Shown piece after piece: positions 35,898 to 45,448 of a stretch of DNA of 64,000 nt. The number at the start of each line of letters is the position of its first letter. The first letter of the stretch is position 1. The stretch comes from Paenibacillus qinlingensis (GTDB taxonomy: Bacteria; Bacillota; Bacilli; Paenibacillales; NBRC-103111), in assembly GCF_013204845.1 (NCBI RefSeq), contig NZ_JABMKY010000017.1:1-64000 (forward strand), read 5' to 3'. The notes beneath the pieces are model-generated. The model worked only from the letters and a program-made list of their open reading frames with translations. It did not search any database and was not told the DNA's origin. The translations under genes were made by a program, and so were the position numbers.

Positions 35898-36162
35898 TTG
35901 CTCTCCTCCAAATAATCAAATAATGATCTATAATTGCTAAATTATTACTCTAAAATATCATGAACTTAATGTAATAGAAAGGTAAATTTGTGTAAATTGG
36001 AAGAAAAGGAAAACCGTGTCGAAATGTTAATTTACCCCATGAGAATCAGTTAACCGCTCCTATGGATGAGGAGATGTAATTAACGGTAACGTCTAGTATG
36101 TTAATCGGTTATCCAACAGTTTAAAGTATAAGCTAATTCTAAATGTGCATGGAGAGTAAAGA

Positions 36163-36210
36163 ATAAGCCACAATAACTAGATAGATATTGATCCTGTTAT
36201 TGTGGCTTAT
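36163..36210. terminator. Hairpin between SLH and ROK genes
   Basis: ATAAGCCACAATAAC (36163-36177) is the exact inverse of 36196-36210 with an 18-nt loop. It follows the ROK gene on the minus strand. The interval 35898-36162 is AT-rich and holds the SLH gene's upstream region. Confidence 0.6.
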
Positions 36211-36250
36211 CTATGGATAGTAAACATGCTATATAAACTCAAAAGACTCC

Positions 36251-37453
36251 CTACACTTTCGGTTGCTCCAGCAACGAATGCTCAATAATCATTCCGGACA
36301 GATGCCGTAATACCATGGAGACGCCACCGTGAGCAATGCCAAGCTCGCCTAGATCCGAACAGTAGATCTCTAGGTTCAGGAGGAAGCGCTCGGGGATCAT
36401 TTCGCGCAACGTGTTCCAAATGGAGTTGATCAGCGTTGGACCAAGCAGCGCCAGCAGTCCTCCGATGCAGATGACTTTCGGATTGTAGGCGTTGACTACA
36501 TTAGCGAGACCGATGCCTTGGTAGTGGCCAAGCTCGTGCACAGCACTGGTCATTCTGGAATCTCCGCGCTTGATGCCCTCCACGATTTCGGCAAAAGACA
36601 GCGCCTGAGGCGTAGTGTCAAGCAGCTCATACAACGCCTTGATGGAGGCGTACATTTCCCAGCAGCCCCTGCTTCCGCAGGTGCATTTTTTGCCGTTCAT
36701 ATGGATGGTGGAATGCCCTAAACGCCCCGCAGTACCCGTCGATCCAGTGAATAATTCTCCCTTGCTGTATACCCCGGCTGATAACCCCCACGAGCTAGTC
36801 ACATAAACCAAATGATGGGCAGATTTGGCTCCGCCGAAATGCACTTCTCCCATAGCCCCAGCATAAGGAGCGGGATTGATGTAGAAAGCTGTATCCGGGA
36901 CTCTCTTGGATAGCTCGGCCCGCAAAGGGAAGTCGTTCCACTCCTGCAGATTGGCGCTGAAATCGACGACATCCGTTCGGATGTTGTAATAGCCTGGGAT
37001 GACGATACCGACTCCGACTATGCCTAATTGGCGTGTACCATGGTCTCTCACGATGTCTCTCAATACAATTGAGATCTTTTCGACGAAAAAGAAGGGATCT
37101 TTGCTTTGCAGCGGAAATACCTTGCTATCTAGCCTTTTTCCTAATAAATCGGTAATAAGGACGGTGAAATGGTTAATTTCAATATCGACCCCGACGCAAA
37201 TGCCCGCTTTCTCATTTAGGTCGACCAGCGTAGGCGGGCGTCCTCTTGACGTTCCAGTCGTTCCCAACTCCACGACAAAGCCTTTCTGCACGAACAGATC
37301 CACACAACTAGAAACGGTCATTTTGTTGAGACCTGTGAGCGATGCAATTTTGGCACGAGACAAGGGGCGGTACTGTAGAATCGTTGAGAGAGCATGTTCC
37401 ATGTTTATTTTCTTTACTAAATCAAAATTGCCAATGGGTCCAAGGGATGGCAT
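36251..37453 (-). CDS. ROK-family transcriptional repressor (NagC/XylR type)
   Basis: The product is 400 residues. The N-terminal winged helix (SRAKIASLTGLNKMTVSSCVDLFVQKGFV, about 32-60) is followed by a ROK sugar-kinase-like domain. That domain has the zinc-binding GH...CTCGSRGCWE motif and GVGIVIPG. It is divergent from the sugar ABC-sulfatase operon at 37790. Two matching palindromes in the shared upstream region are its probable operators. It likely represses the operon and responds to a sugar from the substrate glycan. Confidence 0.88.
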   Translation of the reverse strand: MPSLGPIGNFDLVKKINMEHALSTILQYRPLSRAKIASLTGLNKMTVSSCVDLFVQKGFVVELGTTGTSRGRPPTLVDLNEKAGICVGVDIEINHFTVLITDLLGKRLDSKVFPLQSKDPFFFVEKISIVLRDIVRDHGTRQLGIVGVGIVIPGYYNIRTDVVDFSANLQEWNDFPLRAELSKRVPDTAFYINPAPYAGAMGEVHFGGAKSAHHLVYVTSSWGLSAGVYSKGELFTGSTGTAGRLGHSTIHMNGKKCTCGSRGCWEMYASIKALYELLDTTPQALSFAEIVEGIKRGDSRMTSAVHELGHYQGIGLANVVNAYNPKVICIGGLLALLGPTLINSIWNTLREMIPERFLLNLEIYCSDLGELGIAHGGVSMVLRHLSGMIIEHSLLEQPKV

Positions 37454-37564
37454 CGCTTCACAACCTTACTTAGTTACGTTGGTGGTAATTAGTAAGAATA
37501 ATATACAAAATAAGTTTTTATGTCAAAAACATTCCGATATTGCACAAATTTCTCGTGCTATTAT

Positions 37565-37585
37565 TTAGTATAACGTATATACTAA
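37565..37585. promoter_or_regulatory. ROK operator 1
   Basis: TTAGTATA (37565-37572) and TATACTAA (37578-37585) are inverted halves around ACG-centred bases. The operator 2 site at 37741 has the same layout with three base differences. Confidence 0.65.
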
Positions 37586-37596
37586 ATATACGTTTA

Positions 37597-37610
37597 TGTA
37601 AGCGCTTAAT
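37597..37610 (+). promoter_or_regulatory. cre-like site (CcpA)
   Basis: TGTAAGCGCTTAAT closely matches the CcpA cre consensus (TGWAARCGYTWNCW). It suggests carbon catabolite repression of the sugar operon or of the ROK gene. Confidence 0.6.
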
Positions 37611-37740
37611 TAATGGTGTGAGAGGTGTTTTTCACAGGTAATAAGCTTGAATACTACTTCTTTATACCTAAAGAAAAACTAATTATTGACAGATCACGCT
37701 GTTGGTATTACATTAAAAACACCTAATCCTAGTTAATTAC

Positions 37741-37761
37741 TTGGTATTACGTTTATACTAA
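37741..37761. promoter_or_regulatory. ROK operator 2
   Basis: TTGGTATTACG joined to TTTATACTAA repeats operator 1 just upstream of the lipoprotein gene's ribosome binding site at 37772, where a bound repressor would block transcription. Confidence 0.65.
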
Positions 37762-37789
37762 ATAAGTTGAAAAGGGAGTGTTTTGTTGT

Positions 37790-39142
37790 ATGAAAAGAAT
37801 GAAATTCATGAATTATCTACTCATTGGTTTAACTGTCCTAATGGTGTTGTCTGCTTGCTCCTCGCAAACGGCAAGTACGACGCCAGCACCGTCAGGGGAT
37901 GTGAAGGCAGCTGCCACGCAGAAGTCTGAAGAGATTACAGGCGAAATTTCGTTCTGGTCTTGGTCGCCAGAAGATAACGTTTGGCAACCATTAATTAAAG
38001 CTTTTAACGAGAAATATCCCAAAATCAAAGTAAATTATGTACGCACGCCATCTGCGGATTACGACAAGAAAATTCAAGTCGCGATCCAAGGGGGAGAAGT
38101 TCCGGATGTGATGGCTTTCTCCAACGGGCCGATGATCAAAAACTATACACCGATTCTAGAGCCATTAGCGCCGCTTGCTGAGAAATCACTCGGGAAGGAT
38201 TGGCAGAAGTTGTTCAAAACAACGCCGATGGAATCGTCCAAGAAGAACGATTATAAAACAATACCGACTGGCGTTGCGGTAACACCGTTTCTTTCTTACG
38301 ATGTTGATTTGTTCAAGAAAGTAGGCGCTGAGCCGCCTAAAACGTACGACGAGTTGAAGCAGGTCGTGAAGAAGTTCGAGGATGCCAAATTGCCTGGCAT
38401 TGTACCTCGTCTAGGCTTCGCCGGAGGGAAAAGCACGACGGTTACGGATGTCTTTTATACACTAGTGAACCAAATCGCACCAGGGAAATTATACGAAGCT
38501 GACGCGGGCAAAGCGAAGTTTACTGATCCTGTGTTCATCCAAGCAACGAATGCGTTTAAACAATTTTACACGGATAAACTCTTCCAAGATGGCAACCTGA
38601 CGACGAAGTTCGATCCCGATTTGCGCGATATGTACGAACAGAAGAGACAACTGCCGATGATTCTTGTTGGCGCTTGGATCATGACGGATGTGGCGAACAA
38701 AGATGGGCTGAAAATCGGCGACCGTACTTTCGGTCTAGTGCCAATGCCGACGATTGCCGGCGGTAAAACGAGTGTCCTTATCAACGGCGATGTACCGCTA
38801 GGTATTAGCAAAGATTCGAAGCATAAAGAAGCAGCTTGGAGATTCGTTGAGTTCATGGCTACTGGCGAATACCAGACGATCTTGAGCAAAGCGCTGCAGT
38901 TCCTTCCCGTGAAAGAGGGGCTGTCGATGGATAAAGCGAATCTGAAAACGGACATTGAGAAGCAGTCGGTTGATGTCATTCTGAACGCGCTGACGAATAA
39001 TGTTGGAGGAATTCGTTTCTTGGATAATGCTTCTATTGAACAAGCGCTGTTTGCTAATTTACAAAAGGTGGCTACTGGATCCGCAACGCCAGAGCAGGCA
39101 ATGGCCGAGGTGCAGAAGGCATCTGATGCCGTGAAACGCTAA
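37790..39142 (+). CDS. Sugar ABC transporter solute-binding lipoprotein
   Basis: ATG at 37790 follows AAGGGAG (37772-37778), giving 450 residues. A lipoprotein signal ends in VLSACSS (lipobox LSAC), so the mature protein is lipid-anchored outside the membrane. The body is a family-1 extracellular binding protein, with EITGEISFWSWSPED, FNEKYPKIKVNYV and a KEAAWRFVEFMATGEYQ segment. It delivers a sugar to the permeases at 39261 and 40178. The ATPase is not encoded here and is probably a shared MsmX-type protein. Confidence 0.92.
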   Translation: MKRMKFMNYLLIGLTVLMVLSACSSQTASTTPAPSGDVKAAATQKSEEITGEISFWSWSPEDNVWQPLIKAFNEKYPKIKVNYVRTPSADYDKKIQVAIQGGEVPDVMAFSNGPMIKNYTPILEPLAPLAEKSLGKDWQKLFKTTPMESSKKNDYKTIPTGVAVTPFLSYDVDLFKKVGAEPPKTYDELKQVVKKFEDAKLPGIVPRLGFAGGKSTTVTDVFYTLVNQIAPGKLYEADAGKAKFTDPVFIQATNAFKQFYTDKLFQDGNLTTKFDPDLRDMYEQKRQLPMILVGAWIMTDVANKDGLKIGDRTFGLVPMPTIAGGKTSVLINGDVPLGISKDSKHKEAAWRFVEFMATGEYQTILSKALQFLPVKEGLSMDKANLKTDIEKQSVDVILNALTNNVGGIRFLDNASIEQALFANLQKVATGSATPEQAMAEVQKASDAVKR

Positions 39143-39191
39143 CCGACAGACACATCCGTACGATAGTTGGTTTCATTAAAATGGCAATCAT

Positions 39192-39239
39192 TCACGGGGG
39201 AACCTCTTTCCTTGGAAGATGAGGTTCCCTCCTCCGTGA
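39192..39239 (+). promoter_or_regulatory. Intergenic stem-loop after the binding-protein gene
   Basis: TCACGG-GGGAACCTC (39192-39206) pairs with GAGGTTCCC...CCGTGA (39221-39239). Such hairpins commonly protect the binding-protein message and let fewer transcripts continue into the permease genes. Confidence 0.6.
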
Positions 39240-39260
39240 GGCATGGAGAGGAGGAACATT

Positions 39261-40178
39261 GTGGAGCTCGTTTACTCACAGACGAATGTTGAAACAGTCC
39301 GATCTAAAAAGAAGAAGCGAGGACGCTTTACCGGATTATTTTTTGCGCTGCCTTTACTAATTTTCGTCTCGGTATTCACGTTTTTCGGTATTTTTTATAA
39401 TGTGTATATTAGTTTTTTCGAATGGTCGGGTATTGGAAGTAAATTGTTTATCGGATTCGGCAACTACGTAAATTTATTGCAGGACCCGAATTTCTATCAA
39501 GCTTTGGGCAATACAGTGATCTTCCTAGTGATGACCATTCCCCTTTCAATGGCGTTTGGACTCTTGCTGGCTACCTTGTTAAACGGCGTATGGGCCGCTA
39601 GCAGTCTGTTCAAATCGATTTTCTTTCTTCCTCACATCATTGCGGTCGTTACAGTAGGAACTACGTTTGCCGGTATTTATGAACCGAATTTCGGTTTATT
39701 GAACTCCGTTTTGCGGTACGTTGGTTTGGAAAGCTTGGCACATTCCTGGCTATCCGAGCCTGCTACCGCTCTAAATGCTATTGCTGTCGTTTATGTCTTC
39801 GCCAATAGCGGGTTTTACATGCTGATTTATTACACAAGTCTCCTTAATATTGATCAGGAAATATTCGATGCATCCAAGATGGACGGGGCCGGCGTGTCGA
39901 AGCAGTTCCGGTATATTATTTTCCCTATGCTTAGCGGGACGCATATTACCTTGCTGATTTTAGGAATTATTCATGCACTTAAGGTGTTCGACTTAATCTG
40001 GATCATGACAGAAGGCGGTCCTGGAGGAGAAACAGAGCTCATCTCGACGTTTCTTTTTCGGGAGTCACTGCTCAAATACAAAGTGGGATACAGCGGAGCG
40101 GTGTCAGTTATTCTGCTTTTAATTGCTTTCGGCTACACGGCATTCCAGCTGCGCGTTTATAACAGGATTAGGAGGTAA
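39261..40178 (+). CDS. Sugar ABC permease 1 (MalF/UgpA type)
   Basis: GTG at 39261 is preferred because GAGGAGG ends six bases upstream (an ATG at 39243 precedes that site), giving 305 residues. There are six membrane segments and the EAA loop DASKMDGAGVSKQFRYIIFPML, which docks the ATPase. It ends with TAA overlapping the next gene's start region. It forms a heterodimer with permease 2. Confidence 0.9.
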   Translation: MELVYSQTNVETVRSKKKKRGRFTGLFFALPLLIFVSVFTFFGIFYNVYISFFEWSGIGSKLFIGFGNYVNLLQDPNFYQALGNTVIFLVMTIPLSMAFGLLLATLLNGVWAASSLFKSIFFLPHIIAVVTVGTTFAGIYEPNFGLLNSVLRYVGLESLAHSWLSEPATALNAIAVVYVFANSGFYMLIYYTSLLNIDQEIFDASKMDGAGVSKQFRYIIFPMLSGTHITLLILGIIHALKVFDLIWIMTEGGPGGETELISTFLFRESLLKYKVGYSGAVSVILLLIAFGYTAFQLRVYNRIRR

Positions 40179-40972
40179 TGACATTGTTCGGACGCATGCA
40201 AGTTTCGGAGAAGATCACGATGAATCTCCTGCTCTTCCTATTGGCTGCTGTTTGGGTCATTCCCCTGATTGATCTTGTCCTGTATTCATTCGAAGGCGCT
40301 GGATGGGAGAACTATCAAGCCGTACTCAGTCTGGACTTGTTTCCGCATTTTCTAATTAACAGTTTTATTGTCTCTGTTTCGGTCGTTGTGCTCCTACTCA
40401 TTGTAGTTGCATTAGCGGCCTTCGGTTTCAGTAAGCTGAGATTTCCCGGGGATTCCTCAGTATTTGCGATTTGTTTGATCGGACTCATGATCCCACCTGT
40501 CGCGATGCTCGTTCCCTTGTTTCAAACGGTGAAGTCGTTTCACTGGATGAATACGTATATGTCCTTAATCGGTCCAGAAGTGGCGATGTGTATTCCATTC
40601 TCGCTGCTGCTGGCCAGGAATAGTTTCGACGAGGTGCCGAGCGAGCTTATGGAAGCAGCTGAAATTGATGGCTCTAGCGTATGGGGAAGATTCATACATG
40701 TGATGCTCCCGCTGTCCATTCCGGTGCTGTCAACCATTGGTATTCTCGCTTTTCTCAACTCGTGGAATCAATATGTGCTGCCGCTTGTTTTCATCAGCAA
40801 GGAAACGATGCTGACGGTGACGATGGCGCCTAAATTTTTCATTAAGGAATATACCTCAGATTATCACAAAGTGTTTGCAGCGCTTGTCCTGATTACGATT
40901 CCCGTTGTCATTCTCTATATCTTCGGTCAGAAGTATATGCAGCGGGGCTTAACGAGCGGCGCCATCAAATAA
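40178..40972 (+). CDS. Sugar ABC permease 2 (MalG/UgpE type)
   Basis: The product is 264 residues with six membrane segments and the EAA loop MEAAEIDGSSVWGRFIHVMLPLS. ATG at 40178 is only two bases from AGGAGG, so TTG at 40184 (eight bases) may be the true start. It is the second half of the membrane channel. The sulfatase gene begins 23 bases after its stop. Confidence 0.9.
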   Translation: MTLFGRMQVSEKITMNLLLFLLAAVWVIPLIDLVLYSFEGAGWENYQAVLSLDLFPHFLINSFIVSVSVVVLLLIVVALAAFGFSKLRFPGDSSVFAICLIGLMIPPVAMLVPLFQTVKSFHWMNTYMSLIGPEVAMCIPFSLLLARNSFDEVPSELMEAAEIDGSSVWGRFIHVMLPLSIPVLSTIGILAFLNSWNQYVLPLVFISKETMLTVTMAPKFFIKEYTSDYHKVFAALVLITIPVVILYIFGQKYMQRGLTSGAIK

Positions 40973-40994
40973 ATGCCGGATTCTGGAGGTACTC

Positions 40995-42389
40995 ATGAGA
41001 GAAGAGAAAACTGGTAAGAAGCCGAATATTGTATTTCTGATCGCGGATGATCATCGATTCGATGGGATTGGTGCTTATGGTAATGAGGTGGTTCGAACAC
41101 CTGTTCTGGATGATTTGGCGGCAAAAGGAGTTCGATTTTCATCCATGTATACAATGGGTGGTCAAACAGCGGCGCTCTGTGTGCCAAGTCGAGCCTCACT
41201 GCTGACTGGGACGAATATCTTCAAAGCGACTGTATCCGAGAAGGAAGTGACGCTCGGGCAGACGGAAAATCAGCAACTGTGGGAGCTGAACCCCGTTTTA
41301 CCAACCTTGCCTGAGGTATATCGGGGAGACGGGTATAAGACCTACGGCATCGGCAAATGGCATAATGGCAGAGCAAGCTATGCTAGAAGCTTTGCAGGCG
41401 GTGCCAACATTTTCTTTGGGGGTATGGGCAATCATATCGGACTACCGGTGCATGACTATGACCCCTCAGGAATTTTCTATGCGGATGACGCCAAGCCTAG
41501 TGAGAAGTTTTCTACGGAACTTTTTGCGGATAGCGCTGTTGACTTTATACAACAACATCACGGTGAAGAGCCGTTCTTCTTGTATGTGGCTTTTACGGCA
41601 CCGCACGACCCACGGACACCTCCACAGTCCCATCTTGATCAATATCCGCTGGAGGGGATACCGCTTCCTGACAATTTCATGACGGAGCATCCTTTTGATA
41701 ATGGAGAGCTGTCTGTGCGGGATGAATGTTTGGCATCCTTCCCACGCAAGCCGGACGAGATACGCCAGCACCTTGCTGAGTATTATAGTATGATCACGCA
41801 TATGGATGAGCAGATTGGACGTATTGTACAGGCTTTACAAGACAGCGATCAAGATGAACATACGATTATCGTGTATACCGCGGATCATGGGATTGCACTT
41901 GGGCAGCATGGACTCCTTGGTAAGCAAAATTTATACGAACACAGCCTTCATATCCCGCTCATTATGCGGGGGCCGGGTTTGCCGGAAGGTGTGGAGGTTC
42001 GCGGACTTGGTTGCCAAATGGATATATATCCGACCTTGTGTGAGTTAACGGGGAACGCGAGTAGACCCCAGGTTGAAGGCAGGAGTTTGGTGCCGCTGCT
42101 TGAAGGCAATGAGGGTGCGGTAAGGAAGAGTGTATTTGGCGCTTACAAAAATGTGCAACGCATGGTCAGCGACGGCCGCTGGAAGCTCATTCACTATTTT
42201 CGCTGTGAAGAGGTCGGTTCTAACCGGACCCAGCTGTTCGATTTGCAAGCTGACCCATGGGAATTGAGTAATTTAGCTAAAGATTCTGCTAAGAAAGAGC
42301 ACTTGCAGCGGCTTGAGGAAGAACTGCTAGCATGGCAAGTAGCGGTGAAGGATCCGATGAAGCTAGTCAGCGAGAGGAGTCCAGAATAG
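40995..42389 (+). CDS. Sulfatase 1 (formylglycine type)
   Basis: ATG at 40995 follows TGGAGG. The product is 464 residues. C62 in CVPSRASLLTG is the site converted to formylglycine. Metal-binding residues are seen in LIADDHRFD and YTADHGIALGQHG. There is no signal peptide, so it is cytoplasmic. It probably removes sulfate from imported sugars. It overlaps functionally with sulfatase 2 one base downstream. No formylglycine-generating enzyme is in the window, so maturation depends on a gene elsewhere. Confidence 0.9.
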   Translation: MREEKTGKKPNIVFLIADDHRFDGIGAYGNEVVRTPVLDDLAAKGVRFSSMYTMGGQTAALCVPSRASLLTGTNIFKATVSEKEVTLGQTENQQLWELNPVLPTLPEVYRGDGYKTYGIGKWHNGRASYARSFAGGANIFFGGMGNHIGLPVHDYDPSGIFYADDAKPSEKFSTELFADSAVDFIQQHHGEEPFFLYVAFTAPHDPRTPPQSHLDQYPLEGIPLPDNFMTEHPFDNGELSVRDECLASFPRKPDEIRQHLAEYYSMITHMDEQIGRIVQALQDSDQDEHTIIVYTADHGIALGQHGLLGKQNLYEHSLHIPLIMRGPGLPEGVEVRGLGCQMDIYPTLCELTGNASRPQVEGRSLVPLLEGNEGAVRKSVFGAYKNVQRMVSDGRWKLIHYFRCEEVGSNRTQLFDLQADPWELSNLAKDSAKKEHLQRLEEELLAWQVAVKDPMKLVSERSPE

Positions 42390-42390
42390 G

Positions 42391-43734
42391 ATGACGCGTC
42401 CCAACTTTTTATTTCTATTTCCAGATACGCACCGCGGGGATTGGATGCCTTATGATGCTGCAACTTTAGCTGCGCTCGGAATGGATGAATTGCCGCTGAG
42501 CATGCCCTACATTGAATCGCTGATGAAAGAGGGTGTCACCTTTACGAAGGCGGTCACTTCTTCACCGCTTTGCGCGCCAGCGCGAGCTTGCCTAGCATCG
42601 GGGTTGCGATATAATAAGCCAGAAGTGACCGGCAATCATGAGAATTATGATATTTCCCGGAAAACCTTTTATTCCGTATTAAAAGAGAATGGTTACCGCG
42701 TCGGCGGCGTCGGCAAATTCGATCTCCACAAAGCGACGCATTGGTGGGGACTGGATGGCTGGATCGATGAACTCGGCGATCTAGGCTTTACGGATGCCAT
42801 TGATAACGCGGGCAAAATCGACGCAATCATTTCAGGTGAAAATTCGCCCCAAGACCCGTACATGGCGTATCTGTATCGCGAAGGTTTAGCCGCTATCCAT
42901 CTAGCCGATATGAAGGATCGCGGCAGGCGAACGGAGGCAACCGCGCTTCCTGATGAAGCATATTGCGACAATTGGTTGACGCGGGGCGGAGTTCAGATGC
43001 TGGAATCATTCCCGCAGGGGCAGCCATGGTTGCTGCAGGTCAACTTTGTGTGCCCACATGAGCCATTTGACATTACGTCTCGGATGAAAGCGGAATGGGA
43101 GCATGTTGATTTCGCCGAACCTAATCGTTGTTCACTGCCTCAAGAGGAGTGGAACCCGATCCGGCAAAATTACGCAGCGATGCTGGCCAATATCGACCGT
43201 AACATTGGATTATTGCTCGATACCGTCAGGCAGCGCGGCGAGTTAGACAATACGGTAATCATCTATTCCTCGGATCATGGGGATATGTTGGGCGACTTTG
43301 ATAAATTCGGGAAATGTAAGCCTGAACGCGGGTCGGTGCATATTCCATTGGTGATTAGCGGTCCAGGGATCCAAAAGGGGACGTACAGCGAGGAACTGGC
43401 TGAGTTGCAGGATGTGACCCGTACGATCCTCGACTTTGCTGGTTTAGCAATGCCCGAAGCGGAGGATTCCCTTTCGCTCAAACGCATTCTGCAGGGGGAA
43501 GCCGAAGCGTCGTTACCATTACGCAAGGTGCAGATTGCAGGCTTGGACGAAGGGCCGCAGCATCCGAGTTCTTGGCGGCTCGCTTCGGATGGGGAGTGGA
43601 AGCTGATCGTGGAACGGAACCAACCGGATCGTCTGTATCATCTGTCCAGCGATCCTTGGGAGAACCGAAACGTGGCGGATGATCATCCAGAAGTGACGGT
43701 GAGGCTGAAGGCTGAGCTGCACGGGTATCTATAG
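42391..43734 (+). CDS. Sulfatase 2 (formylglycine type)
   Basis: The product is 447 residues. C61 in CAPARACLASG is the predicted formylglycine site, with A in place of the usual S of CxPSR. Metal ligands are in LFPDTHRGDW and YSSDHGDMLGDF. There is no signal peptide. It differs clearly from sulfatase 1, so the two probably act on different sulfate positions of one sugar. It is the last gene before the terminator at 43746. Confidence 0.9.
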   Translation: MTRPNFLFLFPDTHRGDWMPYDAATLAALGMDELPLSMPYIESLMKEGVTFTKAVTSSPLCAPARACLASGLRYNKPEVTGNHENYDISRKTFYSVLKENGYRVGGVGKFDLHKATHWWGLDGWIDELGDLGFTDAIDNAGKIDAIISGENSPQDPYMAYLYREGLAAIHLADMKDRGRRTEATALPDEAYCDNWLTRGGVQMLESFPQGQPWLLQVNFVCPHEPFDITSRMKAEWEHVDFAEPNRCSLPQEEWNPIRQNYAAMLANIDRNIGLLLDTVRQRGELDNTVIIYSSDHGDMLGDFDKFGKCKPERGSVHIPLVISGPGIQKGTYSEELAELQDVTRTILDFAGLAMPEAEDSLSLKRILQGEAEASLPLRKVQIAGLDEGPQHPSSWRLASDGEWKLIVERNQPDRLYHLSSDPWENRNVADDHPEVTVRLKAELHGYL

Positions 43735-43745
43735 GGAAGAAATGT

Positions 43746-43780
43746 AAAGGAGCTGAAGCGTGTTTGCGCTTAGCTCCTTT
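43746..43780 (+). terminator. Terminator of the sulfatase operon
   Basis: AAAGGAGCT-GAAGCG pairs with CGCTT-AGCTCCTTT over a 6-nt loop, followed by GTTGTACTTT. Confidence 0.7.
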
Positions 43781-43917
43781 GTTGTACTTTCGCACGCATT
43801 TGCGATCGAGAGAGGTCAATGGGAGAAAAAGGTTGCACTTTTGCACTTTCACACACGCATAACGCAATCAATGCCCTATAATGAAGTCGAATGAAGACAT
43901 AAATGGGGGATGATTTT

Positions 43918-44445
43918 GTGCAATTGATCAGAAAAATCACAGATAACGATATCCTAGGAAGTCCACTCGAATTACTAGATACCATCTCTCGACACGGATC
44001 AAGAGGCGTTTTAGTAGATAGCCAGTTACAAGTTGCCATGATGTATATGTCCAAAACGAATCTGTACAAGCTGCCTGGCGGTGGGGTAGATAAAGGAGAA
44101 AATTCAAAGGATGCTTTTCTACGTGAAATCCAAGAAGAGACGGGTTACGATGCAGAAATTCTTCATGAATTGGGGTATATCGAAGAGCATAAAAACAGAA
44201 ACAAGTTTTTGCAATTCTCCTACTGCTACATAGCAAAAGCACACGCTAGCTTCCGCGATACGATGCTTACTGACAACGAAATTCAGCTAGGGATGGTCGT
44301 TCAATGGATGACACTCCACCAAGCTTTGGCAGTGATGCAGGAGTCGGTGCTAAATTGTACCGATTACTCAGCCAAATTTATGCTTTTGCGAGATAAGACA
44401 ATACTTGAAGAGGCCGCGCGCATATTAACTGGAGAGGCTGTATAG
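43918..44445 (+). CDS. Nudix hydrolase
   Basis: GTG at 43918 with GGGGGATG nine bases upstream gives 175 residues; ATG at 43903 is an alternative. The Nudix box GGGVDKGENSKDAFLREIQEETGY contains the G-x5-E-x7-REU-x-EE-x-GU pattern. It hydrolyses a nucleoside diphosphate linked to an unknown group. No operon partner is apparent, and the LysR gene converges on it. Confidence 0.88.
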   Translation: MQLIRKITDNDILGSPLELLDTISRHGSRGVLVDSQLQVAMMYMSKTNLYKLPGGGVDKGENSKDAFLREIQEETGYDAEILHELGYIEEHKNRNKFLQFSYCYIAKAHASFRDTMLTDNEIQLGMVVQWMTLHQALAVMQESVLNCTDYSAKFMLLRDKTILEEAARILTGEAV

Positions 44446-44453
44446 AAGGACGC

Positions 44454-45335
44454 TCAAGAGCCGGTTATTCCCTTTTTCAAAAGTTGTACGAACAATTGCT
44501 TATGCGAGAAAGGGGGCGTGTGCTGTCTACGAAGCATCAAGATTCCGATGGGGATAACTGGTTCATCCCATACAACATCCATTCTCACCAATTCCGGGAT
44601 CAAAGGAGTCGAATCCAGAACGAGACCCACTGCCAGGGTTCCTTTAGCAAAATGAGGGATGGCTGAAATTTGGTTTATGGTATGAAGATTGGGAAGCGTT
44701 ACTTCGTAATGAGATAGTCGTTTTGTTATTTGAGAAAAATAGAGACAGGTGGGTCCCCCTGAGATAATGGGGTATTGTAGAAGCTCACGGAATGGTACTT
44801 GATTTCGTTCCAGAAGTGGATGACTTCGATCAACGACAATAGCAACTTTCTCTTGATAAAGAGGCTCGAAAAAGAAAGGCGATGAATCGGATGGTTCTCC
44901 GCAAATTGCGAAATCGAGCTCTTTTTTTATAATCGCCTGTGCCAAAGTGTCGGTATTTCCCATCGTGAATTGACAGGAGATTCGTGGCTTCTGTTCGTGA
45001 AATAGCCGCATAATGCTTGGGAGTAACGTCTGCATGGCAGATTCGATTCCGCCTATGTACAAGTTGCCGATCTCATCCTGCTGCAAAGCTTTGGTTAAAT
45101 TGGCTACATCGTTCCAATGTTGAATGAGTTTATCAATCTCCGACGCGAATCGTTCCCCTGCGCTTGTCAGTTCTACGTCCCATCCTCTGTTGAAAAGTTG
45201 TATGCCAATTTCCTTTTCTAGTCGTTGCATTTGGTTCGATATCGTAGATTGCGCATAATTCAATTTTTCCGCTGCACGAGAGAAGGTCCCCTCTTTAAGA
45301 ATCGTTTGGAAAGTGATTAATTCTTTTAAATCCAA
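44454..45335 (-). CDS. LysR-family regulator
   Basis: The TTG at 45335 (LDLKELITFQTILKEG) with GGAGG ten bases upstream is the likely start, giving 293 residues. The N-terminal winged HTH (FSRAAEKLNYAQSTISNQMQRLEKEIG) is followed by a LysR substrate-binding domain. It is divergent from the tautomerase and decarboxylase-like pair at 45449, which it probably activates. Confidence 0.88.
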   Translation of the reverse strand: MDLKELITFQTILKEGTFSRAAEKLNYAQSTISNQMQRLEKEIGIQLFNRGWDVELTSAGERFASEIDKLIQHWNDVANLTKALQQDEIGNLYIGGIESAMQTLLPSIMRLFHEQKPRISCQFTMGNTDTLAQAIIKKELDFAICGEPSDSSPFFFEPLYQEKVAIVVDRSHPLLERNQVPFRELLQYPIISGGPTCLYFSQITKRLSHYEVTLPNLHTINQISAIPHFAKGTLAVGLVLDSTPLIPELVRMDVVWDEPVIPIGILMLRRQHTPPFSHKQLFVQLLKKGITGS

Positions 45336-45448
45336 ATCCCTCAAACCTCCATCGATAAATGTGATTAAGATCATTATTTTATTCCATTATATAGATTGAG
45401 ATTCACGGAGTACAATGTAGCTATCTCAACAAGGGAGTGATGCATGGT

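Noticed and set aside
43478-43867. Minus-strand frame across the sulfatase 2 end
   Set aside because: It crosses the terminator at 43746 and lies antisense to a strongly supported gene.
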